From positions 1,178,001-1,242,000 of the forward strand of contig NZ_CP024011.1 in NCBI RefSeq assembly GCF_002688565.1: a stretch of DNA of 64,000 bases, read 5' to 3'. This document shows, one piece after another, positions 9,627-18,673 of the stretch. This stretch comes from Acinetobacter sp. LoGeW2-3 (GTDB lineage Bacteria; Pseudomonadota; Gammaproteobacteria; Pseudomonadales; Moraxellaceae). The notes beneath the pieces are model-generated. The model was not told the origin of the DNA. It was given only the letters and a program-made list of their open reading frames with translations, and did no database searches. Position numbers and translations under genes: made by a program. Each line of letters opens with the position of its first letter. Within the stretch, counting starts at the first letter, position 1.

Positions 9627-10169
9627 TTATCGTAAATATGGATAGGGATTCACAGCACCACGGCCTTTGCCCTGCAGATAAAGCCCATAATGCAGATGAG
9701 GCGCAGTATGCCGTGCATTGCCGCTATTGCCAACGTAGCCAATGACCTGACCTTTCTTGACATAGTCCCCGACACTCAAACCGCGTTTATGCCCGTCAAG
9801 ATGAGCATAATAATGCCAAGCTCCACCCGGACCGAGTATCCAGACCACTTTACCACCCAAATTGTTATTGCGTAAGTCTGCAATCAGGCCCTCTGTCACA
9901 CTGAGGACTTTGGTTCCACGTGGAGCCATAATGTCGATACCTTCATGCAGGCGACCACTACTACGGGAAGCCCCCCAGGTATCTTTGAGCTGGCGTGTCT
10001 TGACTTTATCTACCGGGATCGGCAGTCGAGATGGCATTGATATATTCTTTAGTTTCTGTACCAAAATTGGATTCAGCAGTACAGAACCCGACTGTTTCGG
10101 AGTCGAACTACATGCTGCCACTAGCAGCATCAAAAAAGAAATAATGACCAAACGAATATTGTGCTGCAA
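9627..10169 (-). CDS. M23 (LytM) family peptidoglycan endopeptidase, lipoprotein
   Basis: A 180-residue probable lipoprotein with the lipobox ending VAAC (Cys 20) followed by SST. It has a C-terminal LytM/peptidase M23 domain whose zinc ligands are visible: HEGIDIMAP (HxxxD), then HYYAHLDG, and HLHYGLY. It would cleave peptide cross-bridges of peptidoglycan from the periplasmic face. The domain is compact and lacks a LysM or coiled-coil region, unlike NlpD or EnvC. It is 72 bases downstream of mutY and heads a close-packed run with the 81-residue gene, tag and the dehydrogenase. Confidence 0.88.
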   Translation of the reverse strand: MQHNIRLVIISFLMLLVAACSSTPKQSGSVLLNPILVQKLKNISMPSRLPIPVDKVKTRQLKDTWGASRSSGRLHEGIDIMAPRGTKVLSVTEGLIADLRNNNLGGKVVWILGPGGAWHYYAHLDGHKRGLSVGDYVKKGQVIGYVGNSGNARHTAPHLHYGLYLQGKGRGAVNPYPYLR

Positions 10170-10241
10170 AGCGTCCTTCCTTGTGCACCAGTATCAAGTT
10201 TAAAAAATGATTAAGTTATAAATCTCTTATTTCTGAATATG

Positions 10242-11270
10242 TCACAGTTTAGTTGCAGAGATCAATTTTTTCATCGCTGTTGGAATACCAGCCTGAACTG
10301 CTGCCGTTGGCTCCATCCAGAGGCCATTTAGCTCAATCGATAAGTGTTCTTGTAGATCAGCGTCAATGGCAAATACCAGACCTTCAAGCTGCCAGGTAAA
10401 ATGGGTGAAACTATGTGAAATTTCAACTTTTTGCACGAATTGTTTTAAGCCTAAACTCTGTTTTAACAGATCTAGTTCATGTGCTTCTTCAATAATTGGC
10501 AGACACCAGAGACCACCCCATAGGCCGCTATTTGGACGTTGTTGCCACAGCCATTGTTCTTCACATTGTAATATCAGCACTTGAGCAGATTTCACTGGTA
10601 CCGGCTTTTTGGCTTTCTTAAAAGGCAGCTCATTTTCTAAACCTTGCTGATGTGCCTGACAATGTTGTTGCATCGGACAATGCAGGCACAGCGGTTTTTT
10701 GGGCGTACAAACCGTCGCGCCTAGATCCATAATCGCCTGGGTATAGTCATGATTACGTTCAACAGGACATAACTGTTCAGCCAGTTGCCACATGGCGCGT
10801 TCATGGACAGGTTTAGAAAGATCATCTTCAATAGCAAAGAAACGTGATAATACCCGTTTCACATTGCCATCCATAATCACGCCGTATTGGCGTAGACCTA
10901 AAGACATCAATGCACCGGCAGTCGAGCGACCAATACCTGGTAGGGCGATCCACTCTTCTAGAGTTTTAGGGAAATGACCTTGTGCAGCCACGATTCCGGC
11001 TGCTTTGTGTAGATTCCGTGCCCGCGCATAATAGCCAAGTCCCGCCCAGTAAGGTGCAACTTCATCCCAAGTCGCTGTTCCCAAATCCTGAACTGTAGGA
11101 AAACGCGAAATAAAACGATCAAAGTACTGTAATACTGTTTTGACCTGAGTTTGCTGCAGCATGATTTCAGATACCCAGACTTTGTATGGATCATCTGCCA
11201 CTTGCCACGGCAAATCATGCCGACCGTGAACATCAAACCATTCTAAAAGTGCATCTGAAAATACAAACAT
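10242..11270 (-). CDS. mutY: Adenine DNA glycosylase MutY
   Basis: MutY excises adenine paired with 8-oxoguanine. This 342-residue protein has the catalytic Glu in SEIMLQQTQV (about residue 35), the helix-hairpin-helix ALPGIGRSTAGAL with the catalytic Asp in VIMDGNVKR, and the iron-sulfur loop C-x6-C-x2-C-x5-C (CTPKKPLCLHCPMQQHC). A C-terminal NUDIX-like lesion-recognition domain follows (QQRPNSGLWGGLWCLP). Length is normal. The Met chosen gives the family-typical start (FSDALLEWFDVHGRHDLPWQ). Confidence 0.96.
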   Translation of the reverse strand: MFVFSDALLEWFDVHGRHDLPWQVADDPYKVWVSEIMLQQTQVKTVLQYFDRFISRFPTVQDLGTATWDEVAPYWAGLGYYARARNLHKAAGIVAAQGHFPKTLEEWIALPGIGRSTAGALMSLGLRQYGVIMDGNVKRVLSRFFAIEDDLSKPVHERAMWQLAEQLCPVERNHDYTQAIMDLGATVCTPKKPLCLHCPMQQHCQAHQQGLENELPFKKAKKPVPVKSAQVLILQCEEQWLWQQRPNSGLWGGLWCLPIIEEAHELDLLKQSLGLKQFVQKVEISHSFTHFTWQLEGLVFAIDADLQEHLSIELNGLWMEPTAAVQAGIPTAMKKLISATKL

Positions 11271-11368
11271 GAATACTGGACAGGGAAGAGGAACAGGAAG
11301 GCATTATAGCTGATTGAGTGGAGGGGATTTGTGAAAAGTGTATCAAGAGAAATAGGAATATTAGGCAA

Positions 11369-11400
11369 TAAAAAAGTGAATGATCCGAAGTTCATTCACT
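11369..11400 (-). terminator. Terminator downstream of the HIT gene
   Basis: The stem AGTGAATGA / TCATTCACT has an 8-base loop. On the minus strand it is followed by TTTTTT. It lies 30 bases after the HIT stop codon. Confidence 0.75.
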
Positions 11401-11428
11401 CTCTTTAAACTAGATTAAATGCCTTGGA

Positions 11429-11788
11429 TTAGTCTTCAATTCCCCAACGGGCATCGAGTTTCAGCACTTTACCTTCATAACGTGGAATGAGGTGAATATG
11501 CAGATGTTCAGACTTTTCTTTAAAAACCTCACCATCATTAAAACCGACATGGAAGCCAGCAGGCTGATAACGTAAATTTAGTTCATTACGTGCCTGTTCC
11601 AGCAAAGACATCAGACTTTTACGCTCTTTATCCGTGATATCAAAAAAGGAAGCCACATGTCGCAGTGGAACGATCACGCTGTGCCCTTTGGACAATGAAT
11701 TCGGTTCAGGCAACACCACACCAAAGTCATTTTTGGCAATGACATCATATTCGTCATAGTTGCAGTATGGGCAGTTGTTCTCAGCCAT
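11429..11788 (-). CDS. HIT-family nucleotide hydrolase/transferase
   Basis: A 119-residue histidine-triad protein with the catalytic HLHIHLIPRY motif near residue 95. It also has an N-terminal Cys pair, CPYC, that probably binds zinc with later His residues. HIT proteins hydrolyse or transfer nucleotide phosphoramidates, ApnA or adenylates; the natural substrate is not inferable. The start at 11788 is supported by AAGGAG eight bases upstream; the longer frame to 11857 is not. It lies about 75 bases after the dienelactone hydrolase gene and ends in a hairpin terminator. Confidence 0.88.
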   Translation of the reverse strand: MAENNCPYCNYDEYDVIAKNDFGVVLPEPNSLSKGHSVIVPLRHVASFFDITDKERKSLMSLLEQARNELNLRYQPAGFHVGFNDGEVFKEKSEHLHIHLIPRYEGKVLKLDARWGIED

Positions 11789-11864
11789 TTCATTCTCCTT
11801 ATTTCTTTTCAATAATTTTTTTGCACTATTCCACTCACCTTCTGAGTGGAATAGCAAACATTCC

Positions 11865-12599
11865 TTAAGCTAAGCGACGTGCCAGCAGGGCATACATCGC
11901 TTCAAGGCTTTGTTTTTCTGCCTCAGCATTGTAACCAAGGTCTACACCATTGGCTTTGGCCCGTTCATCAGCCAGCGGGTTGCTAAAGCCATGTTTAGCA
12001 TCTTTGAAAATAATTACGTCATGTTTCACATTCGCAGCCTGCATTTCCTTACGGAAACTTTCGACATCATCCAGTGACACCATACTGTCTTGTTCACCAT
12101 GCAGGACTAAAATCTCGGCTTGAACTTGGCCTTCTTGAGCTGGTGCTTTTGGTGACAGATTGGCATGGAATGTAGCAACGGCTTGCAATGGGGCATTTGA
12201 ACGAGCCAGATCGAGTACAACTTTACCACCGTAGCAGAAACCGATTGCTGCCAGTTTGTTTGCATCAACTTCATCCTGTGCAGCGATGGTATTTAGGGCA
12301 GCAGTGGCACGGTTCACAATCGTATCGGGATCTTCAAAAGTCTGCATCATCCATTCATAGGCCTGATTTGATGCAGTTGTTACCTTTTTGTCGCCATACA
12401 TATCAATCGCCAGGGCAGCATAGCCATGTTCTGCAAGTTCACGGGCACGCTGTTCAGTATAGTCATTACGACCCCACCATTCAGGTGCCACAATCACGCC
12501 CGGAACAGGAGTATCGGATTCAGGTGCTGCAAAATAACCGATTAGCTGGCTGCCATCCTGTGCCGTATATTGAATCTCACGTGTCTTTATTGCTGCCAT
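11865..12599 (-). CDS. Dienelactone hydrolase family protein
   Basis: A 244-residue alpha/beta hydrolase of the dienelactone hydrolase family. The triad is visible as Cys in IGFCYGGK (around residue 120), Asp in HGEQDSMV and His in DAKHGFSNP. Family members open lactones or cleave esters, but many housekeeping homologues have no known substrate, and no catabolic cluster lies nearby. The start at 12599 is preferred over 12632 because GAGGAA lies directly upstream. Downstream is the HIT gene; upstream is the terminator of the FKBP gene. Confidence 0.88.
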   Translation of the reverse strand: MAAIKTREIQYTAQDGSQLIGYFAAPESDTPVPGVIVAPEWWGRNDYTEQRARELAEHGYAALAIDMYGDKKVTTASNQAYEWMMQTFEDPDTIVNRATAALNTIAAQDEVDANKLAAIGFCYGGKVVLDLARSNAPLQAVATFHANLSPKAPAQEGQVQAEILVLHGEQDSMVSLDDVESFRKEMQAANVKHDVIIFKDAKHGFSNPLADERAKANGVDLGYNAEAEKQSLEAMYALLARRLA

Positions 12600-12703
12600 G
12601 GGAGTTCCTCTATTGTTGTTAAGTATTTTCATGAAAGTATAAACATAGCAAAAGCTAAACGAATGTCACAGGATTACAGCAGATTAATTTGTTCTTTTTA
12701 GTC

Positions 12704-12737
12704 AAAAAAAGGAGATATACGCTGATATCTCCTTTTT
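12704..12737 (-). terminator. Terminator after the distal FKBP gene
   Basis: A near-perfect 13-bp stem (AAAAAGGAGATAT / ATATCTCCTTTTT) with a 6-base loop starts directly after the stop codon of the minus-strand FKBP gene. A run of T follows on that strand. Confidence 0.8.
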
Positions 12738-12739
12738 AA

Positions 12740-13429
12740 TTATTTCATCACTTCAATCAGTTCAATATCGAAAATTAAGGTGCTATTCGGTTCAATCACA
12801 TCACCAGAACCAATCTGACCATAGCCAAGTTCTGGCGGAATAAAGAAACGATATTTGGCGCCAGGTTTCATCAATTGCAGGCCTTCGGTCCAGCCCATAA
12901 TGACTTGGCTAGTTTTGAACACGACTGGCTGGTTACGGGCAATTGAACTGTCAAAAACAGTGCCATTAATCAGACGACCTTCATAATGTACTTTGACATT
13001 ACTGTTCGCACTTGGAGATTTGCCTTTGCCACTCTCTAAGACTTGGTATTGAAGTCCTGATTTTGTAATTTTGATATCTGGTTTTTTAGCATTTTCAGCT
13101 AAGAATTCACGACCAATTTTGGCATTTTCTTCTGCTGTTTTTTTGAGTTCAATTAACTCACGGGCATCTGCCTGACGCTTGTATTGCATCAGCACCTTTG
13201 CCATTTCTTCTTCAGTTAATGTGGCTTTTTGACCGGAAGCTGCTGCTTTCAATCCAGCACTAAATGCATCTAAATTGATGTCTTTTAATGAGTCAGCATT
13301 ATTGCGACCCATGAGATAGCCAAAGCTGTAACCCACCTGTTCTGCTTCTGTACTTTTGGTGGTGATATCCTTGGCATATAAGCTACCGGAACATAACAGC
13401 AGGGCAGCAAGGCTAATTTGTATTTTCAT
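12740..13429 (-). CDS. Periplasmic FKBP-type peptidyl-prolyl isomerase (FkpA/FklB-like), second copy
   Basis: A 229-residue protein with a signal peptide (MKIQISLAALLLCSGSLYA), an N-terminal dimerisation domain of the FkpA/Mip type (YSFGYLMGRNNAD to about residue 100) and a C-terminal FKBP domain. The FKBP domain shows [45 protein letters not shown] and STLIFDIELIEV. It would catalyse prolyl isomerisation of exported proteins. It is the distal member of a tandem pair with the gene at 13479, from which it is separated by a small hairpin. The two share layout but clearly differ in sequence, so this is not a recent duplication. Confidence 0.9.
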   Translation of the reverse strand: MKIQISLAALLLCSGSLYAKDITTKSTEAEQVGYSFGYLMGRNNADSLKDINLDAFSAGLKAAASGQKATLTEEEMAKVLMQYKRQADARELIELKKTAEENAKIGREFLAENAKKPDIKITKSGLQYQVLESGKGKSPSANSNVKVHYEGRLINGTVFDSSIARNQPVVFKTSQVIMGWTEGLQLMKPGAKYRFFIPPELGYGQIGSGDVIEPNSTLIFDIELIEVMK

Positions 13430-13440
13430 TCTAGTTTCTC

Positions 13441-13470
13441 AAAAACAAGGGAGAGCATATTGCTCTCCCT
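13441..13470 (-). terminator. Hairpin between the two FKBP genes
   Basis: The inverted repeat AGGGAGAGCA / TGCTCTCCCT has a 3-base loop. On the minus strand it is followed by TTGTTTTT. It may be a full or partial terminator separating the tandem FKBP genes. Confidence 0.65.
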
Positions 13471-13478
13471 AAACCGTA

Positions 13479-14183
13479 TTATTTTACTTCGATGAGTTCA
13501 ACATCAAAAATTAAGGTGCTGTTCGGCGGGATCGTGCCAGGTACACCTTGTTGACCATAACCTAACTGCGATGGAATATATAAGGTTGCTTTGCCACCTT
13601 CTTTCATCAACTGTAGGCCTTCAGTCCAGCCAGGAATCACTTGATTCAGCGGAAATTCGATTGGTTCACCGCGTTCAACTGAGCTATCAAATACCGTACC
13701 GTCAACCAGCTTGCCGGTATAGTGAACTTTCACCATAGAATTTGCGGCTGGTGATTTTCCTGTACCTTCTTTGGTTACCTGGTATTGCAGGCCTGAAGCA
13801 GTGGTCTTAACGCCAGCTTTTTTCCCATTTTCAGTAAGGAAAGAATCACTTGAAGCTTGAGCTTTTTTAGCATCATCAAGCTGCTTTTGCTGCATATCCT
13901 TCTGGAACTGCTCATAAGCTGCCTGTAGTTCTTCTTCATTATAGGCTGCTTTATTACGGGCATGGCCATCACGAACACCCGTAATGAAGCTATTAATATC
14001 CAGCTCTGGTGGGGTTTGATGTGCTACTTCATAACCGAGTGCATAGCTGATTTTAGAAACTGCAGAAGCATCTTTAGATGCCTTGGAAGTTTGTGTTACT
14101 GGGTTTTGAGTTGCATAGTAAACAGGAACGAGCGCAGCACCGCCTAGAAGAACAGCGACAGCAATCGGTAAGGCCTTACTCAT
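13479..14183 (-). CDS. fkpA: FKBP-type peptidyl-prolyl isomerase FkpA
   Basis: A 234-residue FKBP with an N-terminal signal or membrane anchor ([20 protein letters not shown]), a charged helical dimerisation region (about 45-115) and a C-terminal isomerase domain. The isomerase domain shows [43 protein letters not shown] and [12 protein letters not shown]. By known synteny this is the fkpA that marks one side of Acinetobacter K loci, and here it directly precedes wzc. It is separated from wzc by a very strong terminator hairpin, so it is unlikely to be part of the capsule transcript. Confidence 0.92.
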   Translation of the reverse strand: MSKALPIAVAVLLGGAALVPVYYATQNPVTQTSKASKDASAVSKISYALGYEVAHQTPPELDINSFITGVRDGHARNKAAYNEEELQAAYEQFQKDMQQKQLDDAKKAQASSDSFLTENGKKAGVKTTASGLQYQVTKEGTGKSPAANSMVKVHYTGKLVDGTVFDSSVERGEPIEFPLNQVIPGWTEGLQLMKEGGKATLYIPSQLGYGQQGVPGTIPPNSTLIFDVELIEVK

Positions 14184-14304
14184 GTATTATTCCAATATGA
14201 TGTTATCGTTAATGTTCAGTCCATCTTAGCAGAAAATTTTAAGAAATCTTGTAGAAAGGGTGGTTTTTTAGCAAGTGAATATTAGCCTTAGGTAGAGCTT
14301 TAAA

Positions 14305-14341
14305 GTCTAAAAAACCAGCAATAATTGCTGGTTTTTTAGAC
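14305..14341. terminator. Strong bidirectional terminator between wzc and fkpA
   Basis: A perfect 18-bp inverted repeat (GTCTAAAAAACCAGCAAT and its complement) has a single central base. It is flanked by A/T runs in both arms and lies 9 bases after the wzc stop codon, marking the left transcriptional boundary of the polysaccharide locus. Confidence 0.9.
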
Positions 14342-14350
14342 ATGATAATA

Positions 14351-16534
14351 TCAACTGGTTTTGGCTCTAGGCTTATAACTATAAGTATAATCATAGCTGT
14401 AGCTGCCACCTGCTGAACGCTGAATATCATTCAGGATAAAGCCATTTACGGTACTGCCGGCCTGTTTAAAGCGGTTTACTGTAAGTGCCAATTCCTTCAT
14501 TTGTGTTTTTGCATAGCGTGCTACGACCAAATTGAGTCCAACATATCGGGACACAATGATTGCATCTGTGACCGCCAATACAGGTGGGGTATCAATAATA
14601 ATGTGATCATAATGTTGAACCAGGTTTTGCAGTAATTCCTCGAATCGTGCCGAATTGAGAAGTTCGGCTGGATTCGCTGGATATTGACCACAGCTAATAA
14701 CATTTAAATTCGGTACATGGGTGCTTTGTACCACCTGATCCAAATTCGTTTGCTCATTCAGATATTCAGTTAATCCATACTGATTATCCAGATTAAAATA
14801 TTTGTGTATATGACCCCGACGCAAGTCCGCATCAATGATCAGTACACGTTTATTTTTTTCTGCCATAATCACTGCCAAATTGCTGGATACAAATGATTTT
14901 CCAACTTTGGGAGCTGGTCCCGAGATCATAATAATATTATTTTTGGCTTGACTTAGGGCGAAATGACTCGCTGTACGTATGGTTCGCAAGCTTTCGACAG
15001 CCATATCATCACTATGTTTCAGGGCTAATACAAAAGGTGATTTTTTCTTTTTTAATAACTTCAGCCCTGGTTTCTGAATGCGGGAATGAGCAATATTGGC
15101 ATAGACTGGAAGATCAAGCAGGGATTCGATTTGACTACTATCTTTTACGCCAGAATGGAGCATATTACGGAATAGTGCGGCTAGGATTCCCAGAAAAGTA
15201 CCAAAACAGAACATTAAAAATAAAATCAGAGGTTGTTGCTGTTTAACCTGGTCAATCGGCTCTAGTGCAGTATCAATGATATGCACATTACCAATTTCCC
15301 CTGCTTTGGCAATACGCAGTTGCTGGTAGGAATTTACCAGGTTGGTATACAGCTGTTGTTTAACTTCGACATCACGTGATAATTGCAAATACTGGCGTTG
15401 GATTTCTGGAAGATTTTTAAGCGTAGTATTCAGCTCACGAATCTTGCCACTAATCACACGGAGTTGGGCAGTAATTTCTTGCATCGCTGGATGTGCTACG
15501 CCATATTTAGCTCCTATTTCTGCCTGTCTTTGTTCAATTAAAGCTTTTTGTGTTTCTAATGTAACGCTTTGGTTTAAGTAAAGTTCCGATTCCTTCGTAA
15601 TATCAACAGTATTATACTGCTGACGGAATTTGTTAAAGACATGTTCCGCACCATCGAGTTGTTTTTTTAAATCTGGTAATTGTTCATCTAGAAATGCTAA
15701 TGTCTGTGCAGTTTCTACCGAACGGCGTTTAATATTATGCTGGCTATAAGTCGATAAAATAGTATTCAGGACTTTGGTAATGTGCTGTTTATCTTGACCT
15801 TGATAGCGAAGTTGCAAGACCCCACTCAGTTCACCTTTTTCTATAATTGAATAATTGGCAAGAATAGAATCAATTGCTGCTGGTAATGAGAGTTGTTGCA
15901 CTATATAGCTATCATTTAGGTCATCTTGACTAAAGATTGCAATTTTCCAGTTACCTTGCTCAGCTTTTACTTGTAGTGGACGGTTAACTGTGCCTTGAAA
16001 TATTACTTCTTTAGTATCTGGATTGATTAGACTAAAGCTTTTTTGTTTAAATTGTAGCAGTAGATTTTGATCTAAATACGCACCAGGAACTTCAAACTGA
16101 CGGACATCAAAGCTTTTTTGACCATCTTTAAAGCGTACCCCGTCAGATTGATATTCAGTTTGATAAGTTCTGCCTTGAATCAGACGATTGATAAAGGAGT
16201 CTTCGGTGCTGGTAATTCGGAGATCCAAATTTAATTGGTCAATCACTGACTCAAGAATCGTACGTGATTTTAACACCTCAATTTCAGCGTTAGATGGAGA
16301 TCTTTGCCTAGTGACAGTAGATAGGCTGCCCAATAAAGCAGCTGAGGCACCTTTAATTTCTTCGACCTGAACAATTGCATCTACCTTATAATTTACCGTC
16401 GTAGTACGTAAATATAGTAAGGCAACAAGCATAGTAAGCAAGCCAAATAAAAGGATGAATTTCCATTGTGCAAGCAGGGAAAAGAACACCCCTTTTAGGT
16501 CAATCAGATTTTCAGTATTGTTATTGTTGTTCAT
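14351..16534 (-). CDS. wzc: Polysaccharide co-polymerase / tyrosine autokinase Wzc
   Basis: Wzc controls chain length and export of Wzy-dependent capsule through cycles of Tyr phosphorylation. The 727-residue protein has an N-terminal transmembrane helix (about 30-50), a long periplasmic coiled-coil region (about 60-430), and a second helix (QQQPLILFLMFCFGTFLGILAAL). The C-terminal bacterial tyrosine kinase domain has Walker A GPAPKVGKS, Walker A' VLIIDADLRRG and Walker B IIIDTPP. The tail carries five tyrosines in SYSYDYTYSY, the autophosphorylation cluster. The partner phosphatase gene wzb, normally adjacent, is absent. A decayed second wzc tail lies at 30184-30459. Confidence 0.96.
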   Translation of the reverse strand: MNNNNNTENLIDLKGVFFSLLAQWKFILLFGLLTMLVALLYLRTTTVNYKVDAIVQVEEIKGASAALLGSLSTVTRQRSPSNAEIEVLKSRTILESVIDQLNLDLRITSTEDSFINRLIQGRTYQTEYQSDGVRFKDGQKSFDVRQFEVPGAYLDQNLLLQFKQKSFSLINPDTKEVIFQGTVNRPLQVKAEQGNWKIAIFSQDDLNDSYIVQQLSLPAAIDSILANYSIIEKGELSGVLQLRYQGQDKQHITKVLNTILSTYSQHNIKRRSVETAQTLAFLDEQLPDLKKQLDGAEHVFNKFRQQYNTVDITKESELYLNQSVTLETQKALIEQRQAEIGAKYGVAHPAMQEITAQLRVISGKIRELNTTLKNLPEIQRQYLQLSRDVEVKQQLYTNLVNSYQQLRIAKAGEIGNVHIIDTALEPIDQVKQQQPLILFLMFCFGTFLGILAALFRNMLHSGVKDSSQIESLLDLPVYANIAHSRIQKPGLKLLKKKKSPFVLALKHSDDMAVESLRTIRTASHFALSQAKNNIIMISGPAPKVGKSFVSSNLAVIMAEKNKRVLIIDADLRRGHIHKYFNLDNQYGLTEYLNEQTNLDQVVQSTHVPNLNVISCGQYPANPAELLNSARFEELLQNLVQHYDHIIIDTPPVLAVTDAIIVSRYVGLNLVVARYAKTQMKELALTVNRFKQAGSTVNGFILNDIQRSAGGSYSYDYTYSYKPRAKTS

Positions 16535-16862
16535 AATTTTTTTCTATCTAAAAGTATTAAAAGTGATTTTTCCAGTCAATAATGCAGTGTTAAATCAAAT
16601 GATTAAACTTCATTAAAAACCCGCTGCCCCCTGTGAAAAGAGTTCCAATTATTCTGGCTTTAGTGTCCTTTCATGAAATATCTAGTCCAGTAAAGACAAG
16701 ATATTTTTATAATGATTAGCATAAGTCTATTTTTAATTTAACCTGTCACATATTCATTTATGGATTACAAGCAGTCACGGGTGGATCTTGTAAATAAATA
16801 TTTGATCATTAAGCTATGCCTATATTTCCAAAATATTTTAATTTTCATAGCTGAGTCATTTA
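16535..16862. other. AT-rich gap where wzb would normally be
   Basis: This 328-bp stretch between wzc and wza has no open frame longer than about 20 codons on the minus strand. I find nothing resembling a low-molecular-weight tyrosine phosphatase, such as its N-terminal CxGNxxRS loop. It presumably holds the promoter and 5' leader of wzc. A GGCAGCGGG-containing patch at about 16620-16635 is the only GC-rich piece. No relic of wzb could be identified. Confidence 0.55.
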
Positions 16863-17942
16863 CTATCGTATAGCGGAATCAGCGACATATGAAAATGGAA
16901 GGATCTGGCTAACAACACGTTCCCACCGAGTCAGACCTGTAGCATCCACATAAACAATATCATTGCTGTGCATTTTAAACTGTTTAGCCAGACCAAAATC
17001 ACCCAGATTTTTTAGATTTAAATGATATATTTCAGTCATCCGCTTATTTGAATTGCCACGCAACACATAAATCCGGCTAGCATTGGCTGAATTTGGGTTA
17101 ATTCCTTCACTTTCACCGAGAACATCAGCGAGAGTCATCCCACGGTCACGTAGAGGTAAGGGTTTATTTGTACCAGCTTCACCCATTACATAGATTTTCT
17201 GGTTTTCACGAGGACTGATATAAAGGGTGTCATTAGGTTTGATCAACAGCTTATGTAATGAATATCCGGCTGTTTCTAATGCAATTGTATTGAGATCATA
17301 AGTCGCTCCCTGACGTATTAATTGTATAGACGTAGAGTCTCCTTGTTCGCTAATACCACCCGCCATACCTAATGCCGTATAAACGCTTATCGGCTGGTCA
17401 GATAAGTAATATTGACCAGCCGATTTCACATTACCTACAACGGAATAACGCTGACTTTGATAGGAAAGTACGCGCACTATCACATCTGGCCTGTTTAAAT
17501 AAGGAACTAATTGACGACGTACTTCCTGATTCACTTGCTCAAGAGTTTTTCCTGCTGCCTTATAGCGACCAATGAATGGAAAATGGATATAACCCTGTCG
17601 ATCAATCTGATAACCATTGTTAGTAGTATCAGTTGCTGAGGGAACAGTACTGATTTCAGGGTAAGCCCATAATTGAAAGGACAAAATATCACCTGAATTC
17701 AGACGATAATCTTGAACGTCATTCTGAAACAAAGCAGCATATCGATCTAGATTTTGAGTTTGAGCAGACTGAACTATAGGCAGAGAGTCCTGAGTTAATT
17801 TTACGAGATTAACTTGAGTTCCCAGTTCAGTTTGATAGATTCCTTCTTTTGGCAAATCATAGGCTTGAAAGCCAGATATTGCTGCACATCCGACTAGAGA
17901 TAGGCTTAAGGTAAAAGTACCTAAAAGGTGTCTATAGTTCAC
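16863..17942 (-). CDS. wza: Outer-membrane polysaccharide export lipoprotein Wza
   Basis: Wza forms the octameric outer-membrane channel for capsule export. The 359-residue protein begins with a lipoprotein signal (lipobox LVGC, Cys 19). It has the polysaccharide-export domain (YRLNSGDILSFQLWAYPEI near 78-97, QGYIHFPFIGRYKAAGKTLEQV) and two SLBB/ring-forming repeats (YSVVGNVKSAGQYYLSD; IYVMGEAGTNKPLPL), and ends with the amphipathic helix LTRWERVVSQILPF. Length matches the family. It is divergent from rmlB across a 731-bp AT-rich region and is separated from wzc by 328 bp lacking wzb. Confidence 0.95.
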   Translation of the reverse strand: MNYRHLLGTFTLSLSLVGCAAISGFQAYDLPKEGIYQTELGTQVNLVKLTQDSLPIVQSAQTQNLDRYAALFQNDVQDYRLNSGDILSFQLWAYPEISTVPSATDTTNNGYQIDRQGYIHFPFIGRYKAAGKTLEQVNQEVRRQLVPYLNRPDVIVRVLSYQSQRYSVVGNVKSAGQYYLSDQPISVYTALGMAGGISEQGDSTSIQLIRQGATYDLNTIALETAGYSLHKLLIKPNDTLYISPRENQKIYVMGEAGTNKPLPLRDRGMTLADVLGESEGINPNSANASRIYVLRGNSNKRMTEIYHLNLKNLGDFGLAKQFKMHSNDIVYVDATGLTRWERVVSQILPFSYVADSAIR

Positions 17943-18673
17943 TTGAAACCCCTTTATTTTTATATATTTAGTATTTTTATTTATTAAATAAAATGTTATT
18001 TTTTGAATTGGTTTATGGGATTAACATCTGAAAAATATAATAGATAATGTCCCTTGTCTAGACTTATCCTTAAGTCTATTTAAATATTTTAATTTAAATT
18101 AGCCCTATGTAGTTAGTGCAAATAAATGTAAAACCTATATTGTATAAGCTATAGAGATATAACGACTTGCTTTAATCATCAGCATTACTTCAATTGTTTC
18201 AAAATGTGATTTTATAATTAATGCAAGATAGCCGACTTAGTAAGATGTATAAGTAGAATATTTATTACATGAAGGTATTTTTATATAATTTTTATCTAAT
18301 CTAAAGGTTTTTTAGATTGCTGATTTTTATTAACTATTAATCATATTTCAGTAAAGTTTATAATCCTTTATTTCTATAGTAATTGAAATAATCTATTGTT
18401 AATAAAAACTATATTCAATAATTATTAAATTAATATTAGTGTAAATTTATAGGAAAATTAGAAGCCTGCATAAGATAGGCTATGATTAAAAAAAATTATC
18501 CGGATATATAAAAAGTAACTGTATTTGATGATTAGCTGTTTTATGGGTAGTTTGTGTAATAAAATTAATATATCTTATAGACAAATAAATAAAAAAAGAT
18601 ATGCCTAAGAAGGTATTCATATATTAAAAATAATTTGTGAAAAGTAAAATAAAAATATTAAAGGATACTCAAA
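17943..18673. promoter_or_regulatory. Long AT-rich divergent control region between wza and rmlB
   Basis: A 731-bp non-coding region must hold the divergent promoters of wza (minus) and the rmlB operon (plus). It is extremely AT-rich, so many -10-like hexamers occur and I do not single one out. I looked for a JUMPstart/ops-type GGCGGTAG element and did not find one. A ribosome-binding site AAGGA (18660-18664) precedes rmlB. Confidence 0.5.

Noticed and set aside
12740..14183. Tandem FKBP genes as a recent duplication
   Set aside because: They share domain order but differ widely in signal region and sequence, so they are old paralogues rather than a fresh repeat.
18150..18660. Possible JUMPstart/ops element or leader RNA before rmlB
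   Set aside because: No GGCGGTAG-type core was found, and the sequence is too AT-rich for confident motif calls.
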